DNA from: Alphaproteobacteria bacterium
Lineage (GTDB): Bacteria > Pseudomonadota > Alphaproteobacteria > Sphingomonadales > Sphingomonadaceae
DNA length: 6,195 bases
Assembly: GCA_028293005.1 (NCBI GenBank)
Contig: JAQGLH010000070.1
Location: 1-6,195 of the forward strand
Direction: 5' to 3'
A program made the translations under genes and the position numbers. The notes under the pieces are model-generated. The model saw only the letters and a list, made by a program, of their open reading frames with translations, was not told where the DNA came from and made no database searches. Below, one piece after another: positions 1 through 5,699 of this stretch (the stretch's first letter is position 1; the number at the start of each line of letters is the position of its first letter).

Positions 1-68
1 CTTGTAAGTCCGAAGCGAAGGTGTCGCCGTGCCGGCGGCACCATATCGCCAATCGGAGCATAACAGGA

Positions 69-1499
69 ATGACTTATCCCTCGCTCGCGCTGTTCATCGA
101 CGGATCGTTCCGGCCCAACGCCACCAATTTTTCGGACGTGATCAATCCGGCGACGGGCGAGGCGATCGCGCAGCTTCCGCACGCGGGCGCGGCCGAGCTC
201 GACGAGGCGCTGACGGCGGCGGACAGGGCGTTCCCTGGCTGGTCGCGCACCAGCGCCTATGAGCGCGGGGCGATCCTGCGCCGCGGCGCGCAGCTGATGC
301 GCGACCGAGTGGAGGAGATCGCGCGGATCCTGGTCGTCGAGCAGGGCAAGACGCTGGCAGAGGCGAAGGGCGAGCTGCTCTATTCGGCCGACACGCTCGA
401 TTGGTATGCCGAGGAGGGGCGCCGTGCCTATGGCCGCACCATCCCGAGCCGAACGGCCGGCATGTCGCATGTCGTGGTGCCCGAGCCGGTCGGCCCCTGC
501 GCGTCGTTCACGCCGTGGAACTTCCCGGCGCTGACGCCGGCGCGCAAGATCGGCGGCGCGCTCGCCGCAGGCTGCACCCTGATCCTCAAGGCGGCCGAGG
601 AAACGCCGGGTACGGCGGTCGAGATGGTCCGCGCGCTGCACGACGCGGGGCTGCCCGCGGGCGTGCTCAACCTCGTCTTCGGAGTCCCGTCCGAAGTCTC
701 CACGCACCTGATCGGCTCACCGCTGATCCGCAAGGTTTCGTTCACCGGATCGACCGTGGTCGGCAAGCATCTCGCTCGGCTTGCCGCCGAGCATATGCAG
801 CGCACAACGCTCGAGCTCGGCGGCCACGCGCCAGTGCTGGTGTGCGGCGATGTCGACCCCGAGAAGGTCGCCGACGTCGCGGCGGCGGGCAAGTATCGCA
901 ACGCGGGCCAAGTGTGCATCTCCCCGACCCGCTTCTATGTGCATGAAAGCATCATCGACCGGTTCACCGATCGCTTCGCGTCGCAAGCGCAAGCACTGAA
1001 GCTTGGCGACGGGCTGGATCCGGAAACGAGGATGGGACCGCTGGCCAACGAGCGGCGGCTGTCGGCGATGGAGGCGCTGGTGAGCGATGCGCGCGACCGC
1101 GGCGGCAAGATCCTTACCGGCGGCAAAAGGAACGGCAACCGCGGTTTCTTCTTCGAGCCGACGGTGATCACCGACGTCGACGCATCGGCGATGGTGATGA
1201 CGACCGAGCCGTTTGGACCGATGGCGCCGATCGTCCCGTTCCGCGACCTCGACGAGGTGCTCGATCGTGCCAACAGCCTGCCGTACGGCTTGGCGTCCTA
1301 CGCCTTCACGCACAATTCGAGCAACGCAGCGGCGATCGCCGGAGGGCTCAAGGCGGGCATGGTGGGCATCAACACACTCGCGGTGTCGCACCCGGAAACG
1401 CCGTTCGGCGGCGTCCGCGATAGCGGCGTCGGATCCGAGGGCGGGATAGAAGGGCTGCAAGCGTATTTCGACACCAAGGCGATCTCGCATATTGCCTGA
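69..1499 (+). CDS. NAD(P)-dependent aldehyde dehydrogenase, succinate-semialdehyde / 2-ketoglutarate-semialdehyde dehydrogenase type
   Basis: This soluble enzyme should oxidise a semialdehyde to the acid with NAD(P)+. The 476-residue product has the usual family length. Visible motifs are PWNFP with the oxyanion Asn at residue 151, the cofactor-binding Lys 174 in LILKAAEETP, FTGST at 225-229, the general base Glu 249 in LELGGHAP, the catalytic Cys 283 in NAGQVCISPTR, Glu 380 in EPFGP, and PFGG near 445. From memory, the blocks EEGRRxYGR, LELGGHAPV and NAGQVCISPTRF resemble alpha-ketoglutaric semialdehyde dehydrogenase of Azospirillum more closely than E. coli GabD. Databases commonly name such proteins NAD-dependent succinate-semialdehyde dehydrogenase, so the exact substrate is open. 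I chose the ATG at 69, with GGAG at 55-58 ten bases upstream. A GTG at 21 would add 16 residues unlike the family N-terminus. The gene converges on the minus-strand run that ends at 1562; no partner gene is visible upstream. Confidence 0.93.
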   Translation: MTYPSLALFIDGSFRPNATNFSDVINPATGEAIAQLPHAGAAELDEALTAADRAFPGWSRTSAYERGAILRRGAQLMRDRVEEIARILVVEQGKTLAEAKGELLYSADTLDWYAEEGRRAYGRTIPSRTAGMSHVVVPEPVGPCASFTPWNFPALTPARKIGGALAAGCTLILKAAEETPGTAVEMVRALHDAGLPAGVLNLVFGVPSEVSTHLIGSPLIRKVSFTGSTVVGKHLARLAAEHMQRTTLELGGHAPVLVCGDVDPEKVADVAAAGKYRNAGQVCISPTRFYVHESIIDRFTDRFASQAQALKLGDGLDPETRMGPLANERRLSAMEALVSDARDRGGKILTGGKRNGNRGFFFEPTVITDVDASAMVMTTEPFGPMAPIVPFRDLDEVLDRANSLPYGLASYAFTHNSSNAAAIAGGLKAGMVGINTLAVSHPETPFGGVRDSGVGSEGGIEGLQAYFDTKAISHIA

Positions 1500-1526
1500 G
1501 CCGGCGCTGGATCATGCGGGCAAGCG

Positions 1527-1582
1527 GCTCCGATCAGGTGCTCCGATCAGGGCGGCTCCGATCAGGGCGGGCTCCGATCAGG
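1527..1582. repeat. Four-copy 12-bp direct repeat (GCTCCGATCAGG)
   Basis: Four exact copies of GCTCCGATCAGG start at 1527, 1540, 1555 and 1571, so the spacings are 13, 15 and 16 bp with short G/C-rich fillers. The array spans the gap between two convergent genes and enters the 3' end of the small minus-strand gene. Read on the minus strand the unit is CCTGATCGGAGC. In copy 3 its TGA is the stop codon of that gene, and copy 4 encodes part of the PDRSPP tail. The uneven spacing argues against a simple recent tandem duplication. I see no stem typical of an intrinsic terminator here. Confidence 0.85.
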
Positions 1583-1921
1583 GCTGGGGGGCCGATCGAC
1601 GAAGTTGATCAGGCGCACGCCCCGGTCGTTGAGGCGGAAGACGATCTTCGCGAGGCATTTATAGTCGGCCCGGGTCGGCGTCACGACACGGACCGGCGTG
1701 CCGAGGCTCGCCCATTCCCCCGCATTCTTCGCGAACTGCCGGTCCGACAGGGTCTGATCGGTGAGCTGGACGCGGCATTTGCCCTTGGGACTGGCGGTGA
1801 CGACGATCTCCGGCTCGTCGACCGGCGCCTGCGCCGTTATCGGCGCCTGGGTCATTGCGGGGGCCGGGGCAAGCGCAGCAAGAAAAAGGAGCGGGAGGAT
1901 CATCGTCCTCGTCTGTGCCAT
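1562..1921 (-). CDS. Small exported protein of unknown function
   Basis: I do not recognise this family. The 119-residue product has a short polar N-terminus, a hydrophobic stretch (MILPLLFLAALAPAPA) and a likely signal-peptidase site near residues 23-27. A mature domain of about 90 residues follows, with the block EIVVTAS and two cysteines (49 and 89) that could form a disulfide in the periplasm. The tail is Pro/Arg-rich and its last codons lie in the 12-bp repeat. It sits 41 bp behind the glutathione transferase gene on the same strand and is probably its operon partner. The start is uncertain. The ATG at 1921 lacks a good ribosome site. A GTG at 1966 overlaps the GST stop as GTGA, which would allow coupled translation and add 15 residues. 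The ATG at 1903 has GAGG only three bases before it. All three keep the signal sequence. Confidence 0.7.
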   Translation of the reverse strand: MAQTRTMILPLLFLAALAPAPAMTQAPITAQAPVDEPEIVVTASPKGKCRVQLTDQTLSDRQFAKNAGEWASLGTPVRVVTPTRADYKCLAKIVFRLNDRGVRLINFVDRPPSPDRSPP

Positions 1922-1962
1922 CGGGCCGGGCGCCGCGTCCAGCGTTGCGTGCGCCCCGTCCG

Positions 1963-2628
1963 TCACGCAGCGCCGACGCGCCACGGATCGAGCCCTGACA
2001 AGCCTTCGCCCGCAAGCGCGGCCTGGACGGTCGGGCGCTGCCAGACACGCGCGGCAAGGGCATCGAACACCGGCGTCGCCGGCATGTGCGGCGCGACGAA
2101 CTCGCGCCGGCTCCAGATGAAGAAGACGAGCAGATAGGCGTCGCACAGGCTGAAGCGATCGCCGAGGGCATAAAGGTTTCCGTCGAGCCTCTGCTCGACG
2201 ATGCCGATCGCCTCGGCGGCGTTGACGAAACCGCGGCGGCGGATCTCGTCGATCGCCGCAGAGTCGGCGCCGCCGGCGAAGCGATCGGGACGGAAGATCG
2301 CGCGGAAGCCGGGGTGGACGATGCTCGCGAGGAAGGCCATCCATTCGAGCGCGTGGATCCGCTCGCGCGATCCCCAGGCGGGCAACAGGCCAGCTTCGGG
2401 AACGTCATCGGCGACATAGTTGAGGATCGCCGTATTCTCGGTGAGAAGGCGGCCGTCGATGTCGAGCGCCGGGACCCGGCCGAGCGGGTTGATTGCGCGA
2501 TATTCGGCGCTGTTGTTGTCGCCCTTGTGAAGGTTGACCTCGACCGCCGTGTAGGAAAGGCCCGATTCCTCGAGCGCGACATGGCTCGCGAGCGCGCAGG
2601 AACCTGGACTATAAAAAAAGCGCAGCAT
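1963..2628 (-). CDS. Glutathione S-transferase, beta-class-like
   Basis: This cytosolic GST should conjugate glutathione to electrophiles or act as a thiol peroxidase. The 221-residue product has an N-terminal thioredoxin-fold domain (about 1-80) and a helical C-terminal domain. It follows the bacterial beta class: YSPGSCALASHVALEESG places Tyr 6 and Cys 11 where E. coli GstA has its Tyr and Cys 10. NPLGRVPAL gives the cis-Pro at 53, and LTENTAIL carries the glutathione-contacting Glu 64. His 105 in IVHPGF matches the conserved beta-class His. FSLCDAYLL holds the N-capping box Ser 160 / Asp 163. The ATG at 2628 is preferred because GAGGAG at 2637-2642 lies eight bases upstream; a TTG directly before it (2631) would add one residue. 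The gene follows the transporter gene by 23 bp, which suggests cotranscription. The substrate cannot be read from the sequence. Confidence 0.95.
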   Translation of the reverse strand: MLRFFYSPGSCALASHVALEESGLSYTAVEVNLHKGDNNSAEYRAINPLGRVPALDIDGRLLTENTAILNYVADDVPEAGLLPAWGSRERIHALEWMAFLASIVHPGFRAIFRPDRFAGGADSAAIDEIRRRGFVNAAEAIGIVEQRLDGNLYALGDRFSLCDAYLLVFFIWSRREFVAPHMPATPVFDALAARVWQRPTVQAALAGEGLSGLDPWRVGAA

Positions 2629-2651
2629 CAACGATACTCCTCACTGCCTGC

Positions 2652-3758
2652 CTATGGGAAATCGCCGCGTCCGCCGGCAGCGTCGGCCCCACCTTGCGAA
2701 ACGGGGCCTTCGCGAAACGGGGCCTTTGCGAAACGGGGCTCGCCGTCGTTCGAAAGCAATATTGCGACCCAGCGGGTACTTTCGAATTCGTAGCACACCA
2801 TCATCAGCATCAGCGTTAAGGGCACGGCCAGGAACGCTCCGGGCAAGCCCCACAGGAAGCTCCAGAACGCCAACGCCAAAAGCGTCGCGACCGGATCGAT
2901 ATTCTGCGTGTTGGCCTGCATCCGGGGGTAGATCAGATTGCCGACGACGAACGCCACCACCTGGATGCCACCGAACACGGTGGCTGCCTGCCAGACGGTC
3001 GGGAATTGCAGCAGTGCGAACAAGGCCGGCGCCACCGAACCGACGGTGACGCCGATGATCGGAATGTAGGACAGAAGGAAAAGGATGATCATCCAGAACA
3101 GGGCGTTGTCGAGCCCGACGGCGAGCATCACAATAGCCGACACGACGGCCAGCATCACGCCGGTCACAGTCTGAACCCACACGTAGGTTTCAACGTCGAC
3201 AGCGATCCGGTCCATCCCGACCCTGATCGCCGCAGCACGATCAGACGAGGCGGCGAGGTTGCGGATCTTGGGCGCGATCCTCGATCGCGATGCCAGCATG
3301 AAGCCGAAGTAGACGATCATCAGGAAAAGGCCGGACAGGACGTCCTGAACCCCGCCCAGCACGCCGCCGGCGAGACGGGCGACGCTGACCTGGCCGATCA
3401 GCGTCCTGAGATGGAGCGGCTCCTGGAGCCGAAAGGATCTGCCGATCTCCCCGACAAGCTGGTCCAGCCGCGTAATCAGCGCGGGCCCCTGCTCGACCAT
3501 GCCGACTCCGCCCTGGGCGATCACATAGATGGCGCCGAAGGCGGAACCGCCAATAATCGCGCCCGCCAATGCGACGACCGCCCAGCGCGGCGCCGTGGGC
3601 CAGCGGCGGACGATGGATCGCACCAGTGCATCGACCAGGATCGCAAGCACGAATGCGACCACGACCGGGATGAGGATGCTGCGCAGGAAGTAGAGCAAGG
3701 CCAAGCCCGCGGCGGCGCCGGTGATGACCTGCGCCACGCCGCCCGGCGCGGACCTCAA
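2652..3758 (-). CDS. AI-2E family transporter (multi-pass inner-membrane protein)
   Basis: The 368-residue protein has about eight membrane segments, in the order typical of the AI-2E/PerM family (PF01594). Hydrophobic stretches lie near residues 9-24, 27-48, 59-80, 138-158, 196-217, 219-250, 260-275 and 295-325, with a soluble loop at about 85-135. Family-typical blocks are YIPIIGVTVGSVAPALFAL and NLIYPRMQANTQNIDP, followed by LALAFWSFLWGLPGAFLAVP. Family members are linked to autoinducer-2 export or Na+/H+ antiport, but most are untested, so the cargo is unknown. The start is a TTG with GGAG at 3766-3769 seven bases upstream; no in-frame ATG exists nearby. A GTG at 3737 would give a form seven residues shorter with a poorer ribosome site. 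The Gly/Ala/Arg-rich tail after about residue 337 is not family-like and is partly encoded by a 16-bp tandem repeat. It is the first gene of the minus-strand run. Confidence 0.92.
   Translation of the reverse strand: MRSAPGGVAQVITGAAAGLALLYFLRSILIPVVVAFVLAILVDALVRSIVRRWPTAPRWAVVALAGAIIGGSAFGAIYVIAQGGVGMVEQGPALITRLDQLVGEIGRSFRLQEPLHLRTLIGQVSVARLAGGVLGGVQDVLSGLFLMIVYFGFMLASRSRIAPKIRNLAASSDRAAAIRVGMDRIAVDVETYVWVQTVTGVMLAVVSAIVMLAVGLDNALFWMIILFLLSYIPIIGVTVGSVAPALFALLQFPTVWQAATVFGGIQVVAFVVGNLIYPRMQANTQNIDPVATLLALAFWSFLWGLPGAFLAVPLTLMLMMVCYEFESTRWVAILLSNDGEPRFAKAPFREGPVSQGGADAAGGRGDFP
2696..2743. repeat. Three-copy 16-bp tandem repeat inside the transporter gene
   Basis: Three head-to-tail copies of GCGAAACGGGGCCTTC lie at 2696-2711, 2712-2727 and 2728-2743. 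The second differs at the last base and the third at the last four. They fall in the 3' end of the AI-2E gene and encode about residues 339-355. Because 16 is not a multiple of three, each copy is read in a different frame, giving FAKAP, FREGPV and SQGG. Gain or loss of one copy would change the reading frame of the remaining tail and move the stop codon, close to the GST ribosome site at 2637-2642. Confidence 0.9.
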
Positions 3759-4092
3759 AAGTTTGCTCCGACGATCGCCACAGAACCACCTCTCAGGGAC
3801 CCAAGCGTCCCGCCGTAGCCCGAAGCCATGGCGATGTCGAAGCGTTGCACGGCCGGACTCAGCCTTAAGCGACGAACAGGGGCGCGGCGCGCTGAGCGTT
3901 CGGTTCTTCCCGAATCACGGTCGCGAACGGTTGCGCGGAAGGACTACAGAATCGTTCGTGTTCCCGTTCGAGTTGTTTGCGCTTCCTCGTCGGCGTGGTT
4001 CGACTGTCGCGCGGCGCGCGTATGGCGCCGACGTCTTGAGGCCCGGCGATTGTTGGTGTATGCTGCATTGCACCATAGATCGGAAGTCTGTC
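3759..4092. other. Divergent intergenic region between transporter and phasin genes
   Basis: This 334-bp stretch separates the minus-strand transporter start from the phasin start. Next to the transporter it holds that gene's ribosome site (GGAG, 3766-3769). At 3796-3811 the arms GGGAC and GTCCC could form a weak five-base stem with a six-base loop. At the far end it holds a sigma70-like promoter for the phasin gene. I found no convincing promoter for the transporter operon and no GGAAC...CGTT stress element on either strand. Open frames here lack ribosome sites and protein-like composition. Confidence 0.6.
4036..4064 (+). promoter_or_regulatory. Sigma70-like promoter of the phasin gene
   Basis: TTGAGG at 4036-4041 and TATGCT at 4059-4064 are separated by exactly 17 bases. 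Each hexamer matches the consensus at four of six positions. Initiation would fall near 4071, giving a leader of about 22 bases that carries GGAAG (4082-4086) six bases before the ATG at 4093. The fit of spacing, position and ribosome site supports the call, but the GC-rich setting and the imperfect hexamers leave doubt. Confidence 0.5.
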
Positions 4093-5142
4093 ATGGCGAA
4101 GAAGAAGGTCGGACAAAGGATCCGCAAACCTGCATTTGCCAGGGGCTCGAAACGAAAGGCCGACGGCCGGAAGGACCAGGCTGCTGCCGTCACCCGCTCA
4201 GCGGTGGCGCGGCGGAAAAGCGATGCGGCGGCTCCAGAGGCGACGATCATGATCGCGCCCAGCGTGCCGATCGAAATGCCAGAAGCCATATTGCACCCGG
4301 ACGATGCGCCGGAGGCACTCGCGGCGCCCGCGGTGGAGATGCTCGCCGAAGCAGCGGCGACGCCGGCTCCGGCGAGTTTAGAAATCCCCATGGATATCGC
4401 GAGGCGTGGCGCTGAAGGCCTCGAGGCCGCCGCTGACGTGATCGAGGCCGCGGTCGCGTTCGGTGACGAGATGGTCACGGCGCCCGTCGAGGCGAGCCTG
4501 GGCCTTGTCGAAGCAGTCCGGGTCGAAGCAGTCCGGGCCGAAGCAGTCCGGGCCAAAGCAGTCCGGGCCGAAGCAGTCGTGGATCCGAGCCCGGAACCGA
4601 TCGCCGCAGTCCCGGCTGCCATGAGCAGGCCCGCCCGGCGACGAAAAGTGTACAAGCCGAGAGCCGGCACCGCGCAGCCTTCGTTGAAAAATGCCGCCGC
4701 CGGTGCCGCGAAGAAAGGCGCCAGCGCCGCTGCGGGCTCAAGGGATATTGCGGCCATGAGTCTGCCGACGGTGCTCGTCGCCGAAAGAGTCACCAAGCTG
4801 CTCGGGGAGGCGCGTGAAGCGACGACCAGCAATGTGCAGGCACTGGTCACGTCATCGGAGATCGCCGTGATGGGCATTGGGGCGATTGGCCAGGGAGCGG
4901 CCGATTATGGCCGCAAAAACCTGGAGGAGGCATCGAACGCCTGGCGGAAGCTCGCCACGGTCGGCTCGCTGGCCGATTTGTTCAAGCTTCAAAGCGATCA
5001 AGCCTGCCTCAGCTTCGCGAGCTTCTTCGCCGAGAGCAAAAGGTTAAGCGAGGCTGTGCTGAAGCTGTCCGAGGAGGTCGCTGGCCCGATCACGAGGCGC
5101 TATTCCGTTGCCGTCGAGCAGGTGAGGCATTTCGGCCTTTGA
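4093..5142 (+). CDS. Phasin-family protein with basic, Ala/Pro-rich N-terminal half and pentapeptide repeats
   Basis: Phasins coat polyhydroxyalkanoate granules. The C-terminal part of this 349-residue protein, about residues 218-349, looks like a Phasin_2 helical domain (PF09361). It is amphipathic and free of Pro until PITRRY near the end, with SLADLFKLQSDQACLSFASF followed by ESKRLSEAVLKLSEEV. The N-terminal half is unusual. A Lys/Arg-rich start (MAKKKVGQRIRKPAF) is followed by an acidic Ala/Pro-rich stretch, five tandem pentapeptides (VEAVR type, residues 139-163), and a second basic patch (RPARRRKVYKPRAG). Basic Ala-rich regions in PhaF of Pseudomonas bind DNA, though there they are C-terminal, so a nucleoid-binding role is inference. 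The ATG at 4093 has GGAAG six bases upstream. An in-frame ATG at 4060 lies within the predicted -10 and lacks a ribosome site. The gene stands alone, with its own promoter. A synthase gene is not in view. Confidence 0.85.
   Translation: MAKKKVGQRIRKPAFARGSKRKADGRKDQAAAVTRSAVARRKSDAAAPEATIMIAPSVPIEMPEAILHPDDAPEALAAPAVEMLAEAAATPAPASLEIPMDIARRGAEGLEAAADVIEAAVAFGDEMVTAPVEASLGLVEAVRVEAVRAEAVRAKAVRAEAVVDPSPEPIAAVPAAMSRPARRRKVYKPRAGTAQPSLKNAAAGAAKKGASAAAGSRDIAAMSLPTVLVAERVTKLLGEAREATTSNVQALVTSSEIAVMGIGAIGQGAADYGRKNLEEASNAWRKLATVGSLADLFKLQSDQACLSFASFFAESKRLSEAVLKLSEEVAGPITRRYSVAVEQVRHFGL
4507..4581 (+). repeat. Five 15-bp tandem repeats encoding VEAVR-type pentapeptides
   Basis: Five in-frame 15-bp units (GTCGAAGCAGTCCGG and variants) run head to tail at 4507, 4522, 4537, 4552 and 4567. 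They encode VEAVR, VEAVR, AEAVR, AKAVR and AEAVV. The first two copies are identical at the DNA level, and unit 4 has a GAA-to-AAA change (Glu to Lys). The near identity at the DNA level points to recent expansion by slippage or unequal crossing over. The peptide is probably a charged helical spacer between the acidic region and the second basic patch of the phasin. Confidence 0.92.
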
Positions 5143-5184
5143 GGAGACCGGATCCGGTCGTGACCAAGTGCAGAATGATTGCGA

Positions 5185-5226
5185 GATTGGACAGATGCGG
5201 TAAATGCACGAGACAATCTTTTTTTT
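5185..5226 (+). terminator. Possible weak terminator of the phasin gene
   Basis: AGATTG (5185-5190) and CAATCT (5214-5219) are perfect inverted arms, and a run of eight T covers 5219-5226. An inner TGC/GCA pair (5197-5199 with 5207-5209) could close part of the 23-base loop. The stem is AT-rich with a large loop, so the strength is doubtful. The T-run and the position 43 bases after the phasin stop favour it. Confidence 0.35.
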
Positions 5227-5242
5227 GCAATTGCGAAGTAGA

Positions 5243-5326
5243 GTGCTGCAGTGCACAACGACCTTGCCTTTCAGGCATCCTCTCCTAACAACTTTGGGCC
5301 AGTCCTTCGGGGCTGGCCTTTTTTTT
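5243..5326 (+). ncRNA. Candidate small RNA ending at a strong terminator
   Basis: Between the weak phasin terminator and a strong intrinsic terminator lies about 85-100 bases with small-RNA architecture. A small stem GTGC/GCAC (5243-5246 with 5253-5256) is followed by a TGCCT-TTC-AGGCA hairpin (5265-5277). A single-stranded C/U-rich stretch follows (TCCTCTCCTAACAACTTT, 5278-5295), then the UUCG-capped terminator. The CCTCTCC core is complementary to Shine-Dalgarno-like GGAGAGG, as in seed regions of many alphaproteobacterial small RNAs. The 5' end is not defined: upstream candidates (TTGCGA 5179-5184 with TAAATG 5201-5206; TTGGAC 5187-5192 with GACAAT 5212-5217) are weak. It may instead be the 3' UTR of the phasin mRNA, or a processed piece of it. 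Confidence 0.4.
5297..5326 (+). terminator. Strong Rho-independent terminator
   Basis: The arms GGCCAGTCC (5297-5305) and GGGCTGGCC (5310-5318) form nine base pairs with one G-U, capped by a stable TTCG tetraloop (5306-5309). Eight T follow directly (5319-5326). This is a textbook intrinsic terminator on the plus strand. It lies 155 bases after the phasin stop, so it ends either a long phasin 3' UTR or a separate small RNA. Confidence 0.9.
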
Positions 5327-5334
5327 GGACCGCG

Positions 5335-5340
5335 TATAAT
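5335..5340 (+). promoter_or_regulatory. Perfect TATAAT -10-like hexamer before the structured region
   Basis: TATAAT at 5335-5340 lies just downstream of the strong terminator. It would place initiation near 5347, at the base of the long stem that starts at 5349. No -35 match is seen 16-18 bases upstream (the terminator arm lies there) and there is no TGn extension. The hexamer could be chance; the placement is the argument for it. Confidence 0.25.
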
Positions 5341-5348
5341 TTCCGGGC

Positions 5349-5490
5349 GCTACGGCCGGGGTGTTAAAAAAACGCGATCTGGAGAGATGCCGCCGGTAAG
5401 ACCGGTGCGTACCTGGCCGTAGCAAACCAATAATGCGTTCAGCGTATGCGCTTAGCGTGGATGCCGATGCAGTTGACGGGTGCTGAACGC
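5349..5490 (+). ncRNA. Candidate structured RNA: three-way junction plus second long stem
   Basis: The arms GCTACGGCCGGG (5349-5360) and CCTGGCCGTAGC (5412-5423) pair over 12 bases with one G-U. Inside are two adjacent hairpins. One is GC-G-ATCT / AGATGC with a bulged G and a GGAG loop (5374-5390). The other is CGCCGGT / ACCGGTG with an AAG loop (5391-5407). Together with an A-rich joining strand (5361-5373) they form a three-way junction. A second perfect inverted repeat follows, GCGTTCAGC (5435-5443) with GCTGAACGC (5482-5490). I match it to no known riboswitch, ribozyme, tmRNA, RNase P or SRP RNA. The strand is uncertain because stems read both ways; the TATAAT at 5335 favours plus, while a T-run after the inner hairpin on the minus strand (5366-5372) favours minus. 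All folding was done by eye. Confidence 0.3.
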
Positions 5491-5512
5491 CGGCTAGCCG
5501 GGGTCGCTGGCG

Positions 5513-5590
5513 AAAAAAGTGGGCGCTGCGGCCGACACCTGATCAGCCGCAGCGCGCACCACGCGTACAGGTCACGGCCCCACTCGTGAC
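5513..5590 (-). ncRNA. Candidate minus-strand small RNA with own terminator
   Basis: Read on the minus strand, TATAAG (5602 down to 5597) sits six bases before G5590, where a hairpin GTCACG / CGTGAC (5590-5585 with 5576-5571) begins. A linker of about 15 bases leads to a perfect ten-base-pair stem, GCGCTGCGGC / GCCGCAGCGC (5555-5546 with 5532-5523), with a 13-base loop. CCAC and six T follow (5518-5513), as in an intrinsic terminator. The product would be about 78 nt. No good -35 is seen. No minus-strand protein gene lies upstream, so this terminator has no other obvious client. On the plus strand the same stem has no T-run after it. Confidence 0.3.
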
Positions 5591-5699
5591 GGGGCGCTTA
5601 TAGATGCCGGCGATTAACCGAACGTGGCGAAGTTGTTCAGCGATATTAAAGAGTTGATGCTCGTTTCCAGGTGCATTTGAGCGCCCGCGGACGGCAGGC

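Noticed and set aside
21..68. N-terminal extension of the aldehyde dehydrogenase from a GTG at 21
   Set aside because: The 16 added residues are Arg/His-rich and unlike the family, while the ATG at 69 has a well-placed GGAG.
717..1490. Long minus-strand open frame opposite the aldehyde dehydrogenase
   Set aside because: It is Arg/His-rich, lacks motifs and lies antisense to a gene with complete catalytic residues; it results from high GC content.
3241..3789. Possible frameshift giving the transporter a different N-terminus (frame from 3789)
   Set aside because: The peptide at the start reads protein-like for a few residues (SSEQTFEVR), but the in-frame TTG at 3758 with GGAG explains the gene without an indel. 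Not fully excluded.
3006..3818. Plus-strand frame of 270 codons opposite the transporter
   Set aside because: The composition (Asp, His, Gln, Arg-rich) is typical of an antisense shadow of a membrane protein gene; no ribosome site or domain is seen.
5146..5159. Perfect palindrome GACCGGATCCGGTC after the phasin stop
   Set aside because: It has no T-run after it and only a four-base loop if folded; too short to call as an operator or terminator without further copies.
5204..5422. Plus-strand frame of 72 codons after the phasin gene
   Set aside because: It lacks a ribosome site and runs straight through the strong terminator at 5297-5326.
5327..5600. Known RNA genes (tRNA, 5S rRNA, RNase P, SRP RNA, tmRNA, hammerhead)
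   Set aside because: The conserved cores of these RNAs are not present; GGTAAGACCGG recalls RNase P RNA only superficially.
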